Part shown: positions 1 to 4,955 of the stretch, one piece after another
Layout: each line of letters starts with the position of its first letter
How positions within the stretch are numbered: position 1 is the first letter of the stretch
NCBI GenBank assembly: GCA_002393555.1
Contig: DGSP01000011.1
Location: forward strand, 1-9,260
DNA length: 9,260 nucleotides
Source: Prevotellaceae bacterium UBA4359
GTDB taxonomy: Bacteria; Bacteroidota; Bacteroidia; Bacteroidales; Bacteroidaceae
Reading direction: 5' to 3'
Notes under the pieces: generated by a model
Told to the model about the DNA's origin: nothing
The model's database searches: none
The model's input: the letters and a program-made list of their open reading frames with translations, nothing else
Made by a program: the position numbers and the translations under genes

Positions 1-41
1 ACTTGGTGTATCACTGGAACAAGAACCCGAAAAAGAAATAA
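1..41 (+). CDS. C-terminal end of an unidentified gene (partial)
   Basis: The left edge is open in the frame starting at base 3, which reads LVYHWNKNPKKK and then TAA at 39-41. A lysine-rich tail like this is a common C-terminus. A strong plus-strand terminator follows about 46 bases later (87-124), which supports a gene entering from the left. The frame starting at base 2 also stays open to a stop at 53-55 (LGVSLEQEPEKEINENE), so the frame is not certain. Too little is present to name a family. Confidence 0.4.
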   Translation, partial: LVYHWNKNPKKK

Positions 42-86
42 ATGAGAATGAATAAAGTAGAGTAGATTAGTTAAAAGGTGCACACC

Positions 87-124
87 TCTCCCCATCCGTA
101 GTGATACGTGTGGGGAGATTTTTT
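87..124. terminator. Bidirectional intrinsic terminator between convergent genes
   Basis: TCTCCCCA (87-94) pairs perfectly with TGGGGAGA (111-118). Inside it a second stem, CGTA (97-100) with TACG (105-108), closes a GTGA loop. Six T's (119-124) follow on the plus strand, the classic Rho-independent form, and would end the gene entering from the left edge. On the minus strand the stem starts directly after the stop codon of the small gene at 416-123. It is followed there by a second short palindrome (77-86) and TTTT, so it probably also ends the rpe-comEC operon. Confidence 0.8.
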
Positions 125-416
125 AGTCGTTCTCGTCTTCGAACAAGTCACGATAGAAATATCCCTCATCGGGGCGTTTGTGAGTATAGACATACTGGTT
201 CTTGCGGAGGTATAGGCCCGCTATCTCCAGCAATTTCAGGAATTTCTCGATGCGTTCGGGCTTGAATTTCCCTTGGCTGAGCCGTTTTCTCTGGTACTTC
301 ATCCAGTTGAGCATCTGGTGCTCTTCCTTTCGATGTTTGGAAGGGAGTTTTTTTTCGTTCATCATGAAGGTCATGATGCTGCTGTAGTTCTGTTCCCAAA
401 GTTCGTCTTGTGTCAT
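123..416 (-). CDS. Small stand-alone helicase-associated (HA) domain protein
   Basis: This 97-residue, basic, probably cytoplasmic protein is the last gene of the rpe-comEC operon. Residues 7-66 match my recollection of the helicase-associated domain (PF03457): a leading Trp (W7), a charged middle, then the hallmark block at 36-63 with LNWMKYQR, a GKF turn and PERIEKFLKLL. That domain is a small helical bundle usually found in tandem behind bacterial and phage-like helicases and thought to contact nucleic acid. Here it stands alone, with a charged tail rich in Tyr, Asp and Glu (76-97). The start ATG overlaps the comEC stop as ATGA (413-416), which implies translational coupling and argues that the gene is real despite its size. 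Its function is unknown. A nucleic-acid-binding role linked to comEC is an inference from position only. Confidence 0.75.
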   Translation of the reverse strand: MTQDELWEQNYSSIMTFMMNEKKLPSKHRKEEHQMLNWMKYQRKRLSQGKFKPERIEKFLKLLEIAGLYLRKNQYVYTHKRPDEGYFYRDLFEDEND

Positions 417-2005
417 AGGTTCTTCAGTTTTTTAGTTTTTATGAAGTATGTGAGTGCGAGCAGGGCAGTGTAGCAGAGGAGGGTGGTGGCGAGGTTGGGA
501 TGCCATTCTATCGTAGAGAAAGGGATGGAGGCTATCGTTTCGGAAATGGTGTTCATGGTGGTGGCTGTCCAGTTGAGCAAGGTGGTGAGGAGGTCGCTGA
601 TGGGAGGGCACCAGAGGAAGGCCCACCAGAGGATGCTGGCGAACATGAGAAGATAGACGAAGGGGAAGAGCAGGAGATTGGACAGCAGAGCGAGGGTGGA
701 GACGTGTCCGAAGTGGTAGGCTACGAGTGGGGCGGTGAAGAGGGTGCTGATGAGTGAGATGGCGATGATGGTGATGAGCCAGACGTAATGCGCCAAGTTG
801 TTGTGGAATGAGGCAAGGGTAATCAGTTTCTTCCCGAGAATTCCAATGCTGCCCACTGCTATAAAGGAGAGTTGAAAACCTATGTCGTGCAGATAGAAGG
901 GGTTGATGCACAGCATGATGAAGAAAGCCAGGGCGCAGGAATTGAGCGAGATGTCGTTGCGGAAGGTCGATTGGCTGAGCAGCAGAATGGTGAACATGAG
1001 GGTGGCGCGCACCAAGGAGGGCGACAGACCCGTGAGGAGGGCGTAGCACCAGAGGGCGACGGCGATGACGAGATTGCTGGCCCATTGCCATCTGAGGGGA
1101 AGCATGTGCTTGAGGGAGAAAAACTGGAGCATCAGAACGATGATGCCGACATGGAAGCCCGAAAGGGCCAACACGTGGCTGACTCCTGCATGGGCGTAGG
1201 CGGTGCGCGTTTCTTTGGGTATGTCGGTTTTTCGTCCGATGGTCATGGCTTCGATGATGTTGATGGCTTCTTGGTCGAGTCCGTTGTCTTCGTAGATGTG
1301 ATGGAGATGATTCTGATTCTCTTTGGCAAAAAGGATGAGGCTCTGGCGACTTTGGCAGGGCTTGGAGGTCCAGTGTCCGTGGGGCGTGTAGGCGGTGGCA
1401 CAGATGCCGTGGTGGAACAAGTAACGTCTGTAGAAATAAAATTTACCCCCCCCATTTTCGGTTTCTTCAAGATGTTTGATGTGGGCAAGGATGGTGTCGC
1501 CGAGAGATAGACCCCCTCTAACTCTCCCTGTGAGGGGAAGGACTCCATCCGGCTTGTTTCCTGTTGAAAAACTGGCCGCATGGTCACCCTCCCCATGCAG
1601 GGGGAGGGCAGGGGAGGGGGTATGCTTCCCTATATATAATAAGATGTGTGTGCCGTCTTCCTGCTGGAGGTTGAGTGCCCACGAGCGGTCTTTCTCCGTG
1701 GGCATTTCGGCGAGGATGCCTTGGCAGAAGGTCGTGTCTTGTGGAACGCTGTTGGCGATGCGGCGGTGCTTGCCTGTGTAGAGCGTCATGCCGAGGAGGA
1801 AGAAGAACATCATGGCCACCACGCCAAACATGCTGTCTCTGTAGGTGTGGCTGCTCTTGATGAGGAAGAAGGAGAAGGCGAGGACGATGCAGCAGAGGAT
1901 GAACAGAACCGACTCGTCCATGTGGGCGATAAACAGATTCGCCCCAATCATGCCCAGTGTGAAGGGGATGATGAGGCGAATGAGAGAGTGGTTCTGCCAG
2001 TTCAT
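413..2005 (-). CDS. comEC: ComEC/Rec2-family DNA uptake channel protein (competence domain, no MBL domain)
   Basis: This 530-residue inner-membrane protein belongs to the ComEC/Rec2 family, which moves single-stranded DNA across the cytoplasmic membrane during natural transformation. N-terminal membrane segments (about 9-26, 32-50, 58-75) lead into a soluble DUF4131-like region (about 85-215). The Competence domain follows, with ALSGFHVGII at 280-289, then GLSPSLVRATLMF and YLHDIGFQLSFIAVGSIGIL, and many hydrophobic helices to the end. The C-terminal metallo-beta-lactamase domain of longer ComEC proteins is absent; I recall this short form as common in Bacteroidales. The ATG overlaps the rpe stop as TGATG, which fixes the start. 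Two oddities lie in the soluble region: residues 129-165 are encoded by a palindromic repeat inserted in frame, and residues 185-187 (GGG) by a G8 homopolymer. The frame stays open, so the protein is probably made. Whether it is still active cannot be judged from sequence. Confidence 0.93.
   Translation of the reverse strand: MNWQNHSLIRLIIPFTLGMIGANLFIAHMDESVLFILCCIVLAFSFFLIKSSHTYRDSMFGVVAMMFFFLLGMTLYTGKHRRIANSVPQDTTFCQGILAEMPTEKDRSWALNLQQEDGTHILLYIGKHTPSPALPLHGEGDHAASFSTGNKPDGVLPLTGRVRGGLSLGDTILAHIKHLEETENGGGKFYFYRRYLFHHGICATAYTPHGHWTSKPCQSRQSLILFAKENQNHLHHIYEDNGLDQEAINIIEAMTIGRKTDIPKETRTAYAHAGVSHVLALSGFHVGIIVLMLQFFSLKHMLPLRWQWASNLVIAVALWCYALLTGLSPSLVRATLMFTILLLSQSTFRNDISLNSCALAFFIMLCINPFYLHDIGFQLSFIAVGSIGILGKKLITLASFHNNLAHYVWLITIIAISLISTLFTAPLVAYHFGHVSTLALLSNLLLFPFVYLLMFASILWWAFLWCPPISDLLTTLLNWTATTMNTISETIASIPFSTIEWHPNLATTLLCYTALLALTYFIKTKKLKNL
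1446..1453 (-). repeat. G8 homopolymer inside comEC
   Basis: Eight consecutive C's on the plus strand read as G8 in the comEC coding strand and encode Gly185-Gly187 (Asn-Gly-Gly-Gly-Lys). It lies just before the FYFYRRYL segment, which matches the family motif usually written N-P-x-x-F-D-Y-x-R-Y-L. A one-base slip would frameshift comEC in its first half. Confidence 0.85.
1511..1621. repeat. Palindromic repeat element inserted in frame in comEC (111 bp, 37 codons)
   Basis: The block begins ACCCCCTC (1511-1518) and ends with its inverted complement GAGGGGGT (1614-1621). Each end carries a hairpin. On the right, CCCTCCCC (1587-1594) pairs perfectly with GGGGAGGG (1601-1608). On the left is a weaker CCCT/AGGG pair around 1526-1536. 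The interior is itself partly symmetric (CCATCCGGC at 1545-1553 against the complement of GGCCGCATGG at 1574-1583). The length is exactly divisible by three. The encoded residues (comEC 129-165, starting TPSPALPLHGEG and ending LTGRVRGG) are low in family character and resemble translated dispersed GC-rich repeats common in bacterial genomes. Removing them rejoins YIGKH to LSLGDTI, which reads as normal DUF4131-type sequence. I see no transposase gene and no clear target-site duplication. Confidence 0.75.
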
Positions 2006-2652
2006 CAGAGATTCTTCAGTTCTTTGATGCGTGCTTCGGGGTTTTCTGCGCCAAACACATAACTGCCTGCCACGAGGACATCGACTCCTGCCTCCACCAG
2101 CCGAGGGGCTGTCTCACCGTTCACGCCGCCATCCACTTCGATGAGGGCATGGCTGCCTGTCTGCTGAATGAGTGTTTTGAGTCGGTGCACTTTGTCGATG
2201 GAGTGTTCGATGAACTTCTGTCCGCCGAAGCCGGGGTTGACGGTCATGAGCAGCACCATATCGACGTCCTGAATGATGTCGTCGAGCACACAGACGGGGG
2301 TGTGGGGATTGAGCGTCACGCCTGCTTTCATGCCGGCATCGTGGATTTGCTGGATGGTGCGGTGCAGGTGGGGGCATGCCTCGTAGTGTACGTTCATCAT
2401 GTAGGCTCCGAGGGCTTTGACCTGTCTGGTGAACTTTCCGGGGTCAACTATCATCAGGTGTACGTCGAGGGGCTTCTGGCAAATCTTGGCCACGGCCTCC
2501 AGCACGGGGAATCCGAAACTGATGTTGGGCACGAAGACGCCGTCCATCACGTCGAGGTGGAGCCAATCGGCTTCACTGCGGTTAATCATGTCGATGTCCT
2601 TGCTCAGATTGGCAAAGTCGGCAGCAAGGAGCGAAGGGGATACTTGGGTCAT
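2005..2652 (-). CDS. rpe: Ribulose-phosphate 3-epimerase
   Basis: This cytoplasmic pentose-phosphate enzyme interconverts D-ribulose 5-phosphate and D-xylulose 5-phosphate. At 215 residues it has normal family length and a full TIM-barrel signature: SPSLLAADF at 5-13, the metal ligand pair in LHLDVMDG (H32, D34), D37 as the other catalytic Asp region, VHLM with H65, the phosphate-loop segment VNPGFGGQKF at 138-147, and IEVDGGVN with D174 as catalytic acid/base. It is the first gene of a leftward operon. Its TGA shares one base with the comEC ATG (TGATG). The likely promoter is at 2737-2744, inside an inverted-repeat element. The link to comEC is probably only genomic, since the two functions are unrelated. 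Confidence 0.97.
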   Translation of the reverse strand: MTQVSPSLLAADFANLSKDIDMINRSEADWLHLDVMDGVFVPNISFGFPVLEAVAKICQKPLDVHLMIVDPGKFTRQVKALGAYMMNVHYEACPHLHRTIQQIHDAGMKAGVTLNPHTPVCVLDDIIQDVDMVLLMTVNPGFGGQKFIEHSIDKVHRLKTLIQQTGSHALIEVDGGVNGETAPRLVEAGVDVLVAGSYVFGAENPEARIKELKNL

Positions 2653-2667
2653 AGATATTATATTTTA

Positions 2668-2695
2668 GTGAAAAGTGAAGAGTGAAAAGTGAAAA
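2668..2695. repeat. Four tandem 7-bp repeats (GTGAAAA type)
   Basis: GTGAAAA, GTGAAGA, GTGAAAA and GTGAAAA follow one another without gaps (2668-2674, 2675-2681, 2682-2688, 2689-2695). The last two form the left arm of the inverted repeat at 2679-2769. Two inverted copies (TTTTCAC) lie at 2753-2766. The block falls in the predicted rpe leader, about 16 bases upstream of the rpe ATG. Confidence 0.8.
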
Positions 2696-2769
2696 ATTTA
2701 AGTAACCCGCCATTCGGCTTGTTGGCTCTTCATTTGCAAAAGTAATTTAGATTTTTCACTTTTCACTTT
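2679..2769. repeat. 91-bp inverted-repeat (MITE-like) element upstream of rpe
   Basis: Bases 2682-2697 (GTGAAAAGTGAAAAAT) are the exact reverse complement of 2751-2766, and pairing continues with a few wobbles to about 2679-2705 against 2743-2769. The 37-bp interior (2706-2742) holds CCATTCGGCTTGTT and the rpe promoter box. The right arm runs into the upstream leftward gene and supplies its TGA stop (2763-2765). The structure suggests a short non-autonomous mobile or dispersed element with AT-rich terminal inverted repeats. With one copy in view, mobility cannot be shown. Confidence 0.65.
2737..2744 (-). promoter_or_regulatory. Probable rpe operon promoter, -7 box TACTTTTG
   Basis: Read on the minus strand this is TACTTTTGCA, a full match to the Bacteroidota -7 consensus TAnnTTTG. 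Transcription would start near 2730 and give a leader of about 75-80 bases with the GTGAAAA repeats. No clear TTTG -33 box is present at the right distance, where the inverted-repeat arm sits, so the call rests on the -7 box and position. Confidence 0.5.
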
Positions 2770-3707
2770 AACGTGAATGTGGTTTGTCCAATCATTTGCT
2801 TGTCGCAGAAGACGAAGAGTTTGTAGGTGCCGGCTTCGAGGAACTCGGTCACGTCGCTATACATGGTCACCTTCTCTTCCTCTCCAGTGTAGTCGATGTA
2901 CTTCTTCTCTGTATATTCGAGTTGGGTGTTTTCGTAGGCAAACGTGCCCTTCTGCCCCATCACCGAGTTGTCGGGCTTGAGGATGCGAGCATAGATGATG
3001 CGCTGTCCGTTCTGGGCCGTCACGTTCTTCACGATGGTGAAGCCGAAGGCGAGTTTTTTCACGTCCTTCACCTTCTGCGTGTCCTTGCTCTTCTTGTTCT
3101 TCGGTGTGACCCAGAAGCCTGTGGCATCCAGTTGGGCGGCGATGTTCACCTTGTCTTTCAGTTGGTTGCGCTCGGTGGAGAGGGTGGAGATTTGTGTGCT
3201 CTGCTCCGCCACTTGCGCCTTGATTTGGGTGTTCTCCTCGTTGAGCGACTGGTTCAGCCGGTTGAGCGAATCGACCTGCACGATGTAACTCTTCAGCACC
3301 TCTCTGAGCGAGGCTATCTCCGCCTTCAGCCTTTTGATTTCGGCGGCATCGGTGGCCTTGGTGCGTTCCAGTTCTTCGAGCAGTTGCTGCGTCTTGCGCC
3401 GTTGCTCCTCTATCTGTGCGATGAGGCTGTCGTTCTTGATGGTGCTCTGCAGTTGCTCATACTGCAGGTCGAACTCCCGGTATTGGTTCTCCATCTCCTG
3501 CTTCTCCAGTTCGGCCAGTTCCTTCAGGTCTTGGTTCTCTTCGAGGAGGGGCTTGGTGTAGAGGTTGTGATACAACACCACCGCCGCAACAATGGCGATG
3601 AGTGCTACCATGATGGCGATGACAATGATGCCGGTCGCACCATTCTTCTTCTTCGGGGCAGGAGTCTCCGTTCCCAGCCCCTGCATTGTGTTGGGTGTTT
3701 CGTCCAT
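2763..3707 (-). CDS. Membrane-anchored coiled-coil protein, unknown function
   Basis: This 314-residue protein has a short Pro/Lys-rich N-terminus (1-23), one strongly hydrophobic segment (about 25-46) and a long heptad-type coiled coil rich in Glu, Gln, Lys and Leu (about 53-190). A C-terminal domain with alternating beta-type pattern follows (about 195-314), with VKKLAFGFTIVKN, RIIYARILKP and TYKLFVF. The likely topology is cytoplasmic N-terminus and an extracytoplasmic coiled coil carrying the C-terminal domain. The C-terminal pattern resembles a conserved Bacteroidota-only family as I remember it, but I cannot name it. An in-frame ATG at 3740 would overlap the promoter box at 3728-3735, so I choose the ATG at 3707, which gives MDETPNTM. 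The final Lys-stop lies in the inverted repeat at 2679-2769, so the native C-terminus may have been altered slightly. Confidence 0.8.
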   Translation of the reverse strand: MDETPNTMQGLGTETPAPKKKNGATGIIVIAIMVALIAIVAAVVLYHNLYTKPLLEENQDLKELAELEKQEMENQYREFDLQYEQLQSTIKNDSLIAQIEEQRRKTQQLLEELERTKATDAAEIKRLKAEIASLREVLKSYIVQVDSLNRLNQSLNEENTQIKAQVAEQSTQISTLSTERNQLKDKVNIAAQLDATGFWVTPKNKKSKDTQKVKDVKKLAFGFTIVKNVTAQNGQRIIYARILKPDNSVMGQKGTFAYENTQLEYTEKKYIDYTGEEEKVTMYSDVTEFLEAGTYKLFVFCDKQMIGQTTFTLK

Positions 3708-3727
3708 AAAGATAGTGTTTTGTGTCG

Positions 3728-3757
3728 CAAATTTACGCAAAAACCTTGAGTTACAAC
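3728..3757 (-). promoter_or_regulatory. Promoter of the coiled-coil gene
   Basis: On the minus strand TAAATTTG (3735-3728) matches the Bacteroidota -7 consensus exactly. A GTTG (3757-3754) lies 18 bases upstream as a -33 box, slightly off the TTTG consensus. The start site would fall near 3720, leaving a leader of about 13 bases before the ATG at 3707. This supports that ATG over the one at 3740. Confidence 0.6.
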
Positions 3758-3820
3758 TCCCTTTTCCCTAAAAAACTCACGAGAGGAGGCAATTTTTGTC
3801 GGGAAGGAGGGGGTGGGGGA

Positions 3821-3969
3821 CGAAAATGTAAGTGTAACGCAATCGGGAGCGGAAGTGTTACGTTTGTAACACACCCAGTGTCACACTTGTAACGCCGACA
3901 CTGTTACAAATGTAGCACTGGCACTGTTACACTTGTAACACTTCCGCTGGAAAAAGTGTTACATTTTCG
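3821..3969. repeat. Array of 23-bp dyad repeats nested in a large palindrome
   Basis: The core motif GTTAC-N4-GTAAC (best form GTGTTAC-N4-GTAACAC) recurs every 23 bp. Full units start at 3855, 3878, 3901 and 3924; their first half-sites are at 3857, 3880, 3903 and 3926, and their second half-sites at 3866, 3889, 3912 and 3935. Half-units flank the array: GTAAC at 3834 and GTTAC at 3958, both in the same 23-bp phase. The array is also one large imperfect palindrome centred near 3898, with 3848-3861 pairing 3936-3949. Outer arms CGAAAATGTAA (3821-3831) and TTACATTTTCG (3959-3969) pair as well. It could be a multi-dimer operator or iteron-like binding array, or a long structured RNA. It sits between divergent transcription units. 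Confidence 0.8.
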
Positions 3970-4092
3970 GGGCGGTGGCACGATGTCCGAAACCGTGGAA
4001 AAAGGTGGCTGCGAACTGTGGCAAATGCTCCTGTTCTCGTCCTTCGGAGTGCTGTTTTGGCTTTCTCAGAAAAATATCGCTCCAAGGAAAAA
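3970..4092. other. Intergenic stretch with no supported gene
   Basis: Between the dyad array and the orphan hairpin I find no ORF with recognisable protein character and no tRNA-like fold. Short ORFs run through it on both strands, but they continue across the hairpin or the repeat array and look random. A small RNA ending at the hairpin is possible, although no clear plus-strand promoter box is seen. Together with 3758-3820, a purine-rich unassigned spacer, this makes up most of the gene-free region not covered by named sites. Confidence 0.5.
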
Positions 4093-4135
4093 GGGCGGCT
4101 CCCGTGCCACTTATCGCACAGGAACCGCCCTTTTT
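4093..4135. terminator. Orphan bidirectional terminator-like hairpin
   Basis: GGGCGGCTCC (4093-4102) pairs with GGAACCGCCC (4121-4130) with one mismatch and one wobble. An inner GTGC (4104-4107) / GCAC (4116-4119) stem closes the loop. Five T's follow on the plus strand (4131-4135) and five A's precede it (4088-4092), so it reads as an intrinsic terminator in both directions. No recognised gene on either strand ends here, because the neighbours point away from it. It may end an unannotated transcript or insulate the downstream promoter. Confidence 0.7.
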
Positions 4136-4167
4136 CATGTCCTTTTCATGCCTTTTTCTTTCCTTTT

Positions 4168-4200
4168 TTTGCACGTTCTCGCTTTTTTGTGTTATCTTTG
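4168..4200 (+). promoter_or_regulatory. Promoter of the vapBC operon
   Basis: TTTG (4168-4171) and TATCTTTG (4193-4200) match the Bacteroidota -33 and -7 consensus boxes, with 21 bases between them. The start site would be near 4206, giving a leader of about 25 bases before the ATG at 4232. A short dyad, TTTGC (4197-4201) with GCAAA (4212-4216), overlaps the -7 box and start site and is a candidate operator for autoregulation by the antitoxin-toxin complex. Confidence 0.7.
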
Positions 4201-4231
4201 CAACCATAAAGGCAAACAAAAGGCTTGAATT

Positions 4232-4516
4232 ATGGAGTCAACGACAAGGAAAAAAGGTTCGGTGTTTCCCATCTCCCATTACTGGAGCATGGTGAAAGAT
4301 ATGGATGATAGCCAGAAGAAGGAACTCGTTATCATGCTTGTAGATAGTATGAAACTATCGGAGCCGAAAAAGGAAGAGTTGAATTGTGCGCTGGATGCGA
4401 GCGACTTTGCTGGCATCTGGAGCGATGAGGAATATATGGATGCTGATGAGATGGTGAAGCAGATGAAGGAAGCACGCCGTTTCAAAAACCGCAATCAAAT
4501 TTTTGAAGAACTATGA
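4232..4516 (+). CDS. VapB-like antitoxin
   Basis: This 94-residue acidic protein directly precedes a PIN-domain toxin and is its probable antitoxin. It would bind VapC to block its active site and, with VapC, repress the shared promoter. The N-terminal part (about 15-42) is helical and might carry the DNA-binding or dimer part, but I do not recognise an AbrB or ribbon-helix-helix motif. The C-terminal part (FAGIWSDEEYMDADEMVKQM at 59-78, then a basic stretch, ending FEEL) has the Trp-acidic-helix-Arg look of a toxin-binding tail. The stop overlaps the toxin ATG as ATGA (4513-4516), typical of these pairs. The ATG at 4232 is chosen for its distance from the promoter; the Met at residue 20 is an alternative. 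The assignment rests mainly on context, and the subfamily is uncertain. Confidence 0.75.
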   Translation: MESTTRKKGSVFPISHYWSMVKDMDDSQKKELVIMLVDSMKLSEPKKEELNCALDASDFAGIWSDEEYMDADEMVKQMKEARRFKNRNQIFEEL

Positions 4517-4932
4517 ATAAACAGCGGTATCTGCTCGACACTTGTGTCTGTGTCTATTGGTTGCGTGGCAAATATAATGTAAAGGATCGAATCAATGCCG
4601 TAGGCATGGAAAACTGTTGTATATCAGAGGTGACGGTGGCCGAACTTAAGTATGGTGAGGTTTATGGTAAACTGAAGGGCGGTCCTAAATATAGGAACCA
4701 AGGATTGGAAAGGTTTTTGGATGCCATCAATGTGTTGCGTGTCGCTCCATGCTTTGACTTCTATGCGAATGAGAAGGCACGTTTGGAACTGGCTGGAACA
4801 CCTGCTCATGATGACTTCGACCTTCTTATTGGCTGTACAGCGGTGACGGAAGAACTGGTGATGGTGACACAGAATGTGAAAGATTTTCAAAACATTCAGG
4901 GGATTCGGATTGAGAACTGGATTGAGCAATAA
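4513..4932 (+). CDS. vapC: VapC-type PIN-domain ribonuclease toxin
   Basis: This 139-residue protein has full PIN-domain architecture. The acidic residues that bind Mg2+ are visible in order: D9 in YLLDTCV, E44 in VAELKYGE, and D103 in HDDFDLLIGCTAV, with D100/D101 adjacent. Near the C-terminus VTQNVKDF (118-125) and GIRIENW match the usual T-x-N-x-x-x-F and G-L-x-x-x-N-W ends. Proteins of this FitB/VapC class cut tRNA or other RNA when freed from antitoxin; the target here cannot be predicted. All catalytic residues are present, so the toxin is probably active and held in check by the gene before it. Both genes look more AT-rich than the GC-rich genes downstream, which fits acquisition by transfer. 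nrnA starts 23 bases after the stop, so it may share this transcript. Confidence 0.92.
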   Translation: MNKQRYLLDTCVCVYWLRGKYNVKDRINAVGMENCCISEVTVAELKYGEVYGKLKGGPKYRNQGLERFLDAINVLRVAPCFDFYANEKARLELAGTPAHDDFDLLIGCTAVTEELVMVTQNVKDFQNIQGIRIENWIEQ

Positions 4933-4955
4933 CGTGGAATAACGCCAAAACTTAC

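Noticed and set aside
413..2030. Shared C-terminal LKNL and TTCTTCAGTT at the ends of comEC and rpe as a duplication
   Set aside because: Only about ten bases match and nothing further upstream aligns, so chance is the simpler explanation.
2784..3749. Antisense ORF (321 residues) opposite the coiled-coil gene
   Set aside because: Its Leu/Val-rich repetitive make-up is what the complement of a Glu/Lys/Gln-rich coiled coil produces; there is no independent start or promoter signal.
3605..3874. Minus-strand 89-residue ORF over the coiled-coil gene start
   Set aside because: It overlaps the N-terminal coding region and promoter of a better supported gene in another frame and has no protein-like features.
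3907..3914. Minus-strand -7 box (TACATTTG) inside the third dyad unit
   Set aside because: The match to TAnnTTTG is exact, but no -33 box lies 19-21 bases upstream and the coiled-coil gene already has a better placed promoter at 3728-3757.
3821..3969. CRISPR array
   Set aside because: The whole period is 23 bp with degenerate dyad units and no room for spacers of normal length. No cas genes are present.
3959..4228. Small ORFs on both strands of the intergenic region (86-106 residues)
   Set aside because: They run through the repeat array, the orphan hairpin and T-rich promoter DNA, their residue make-up follows base composition, and none has a recognisable motif.
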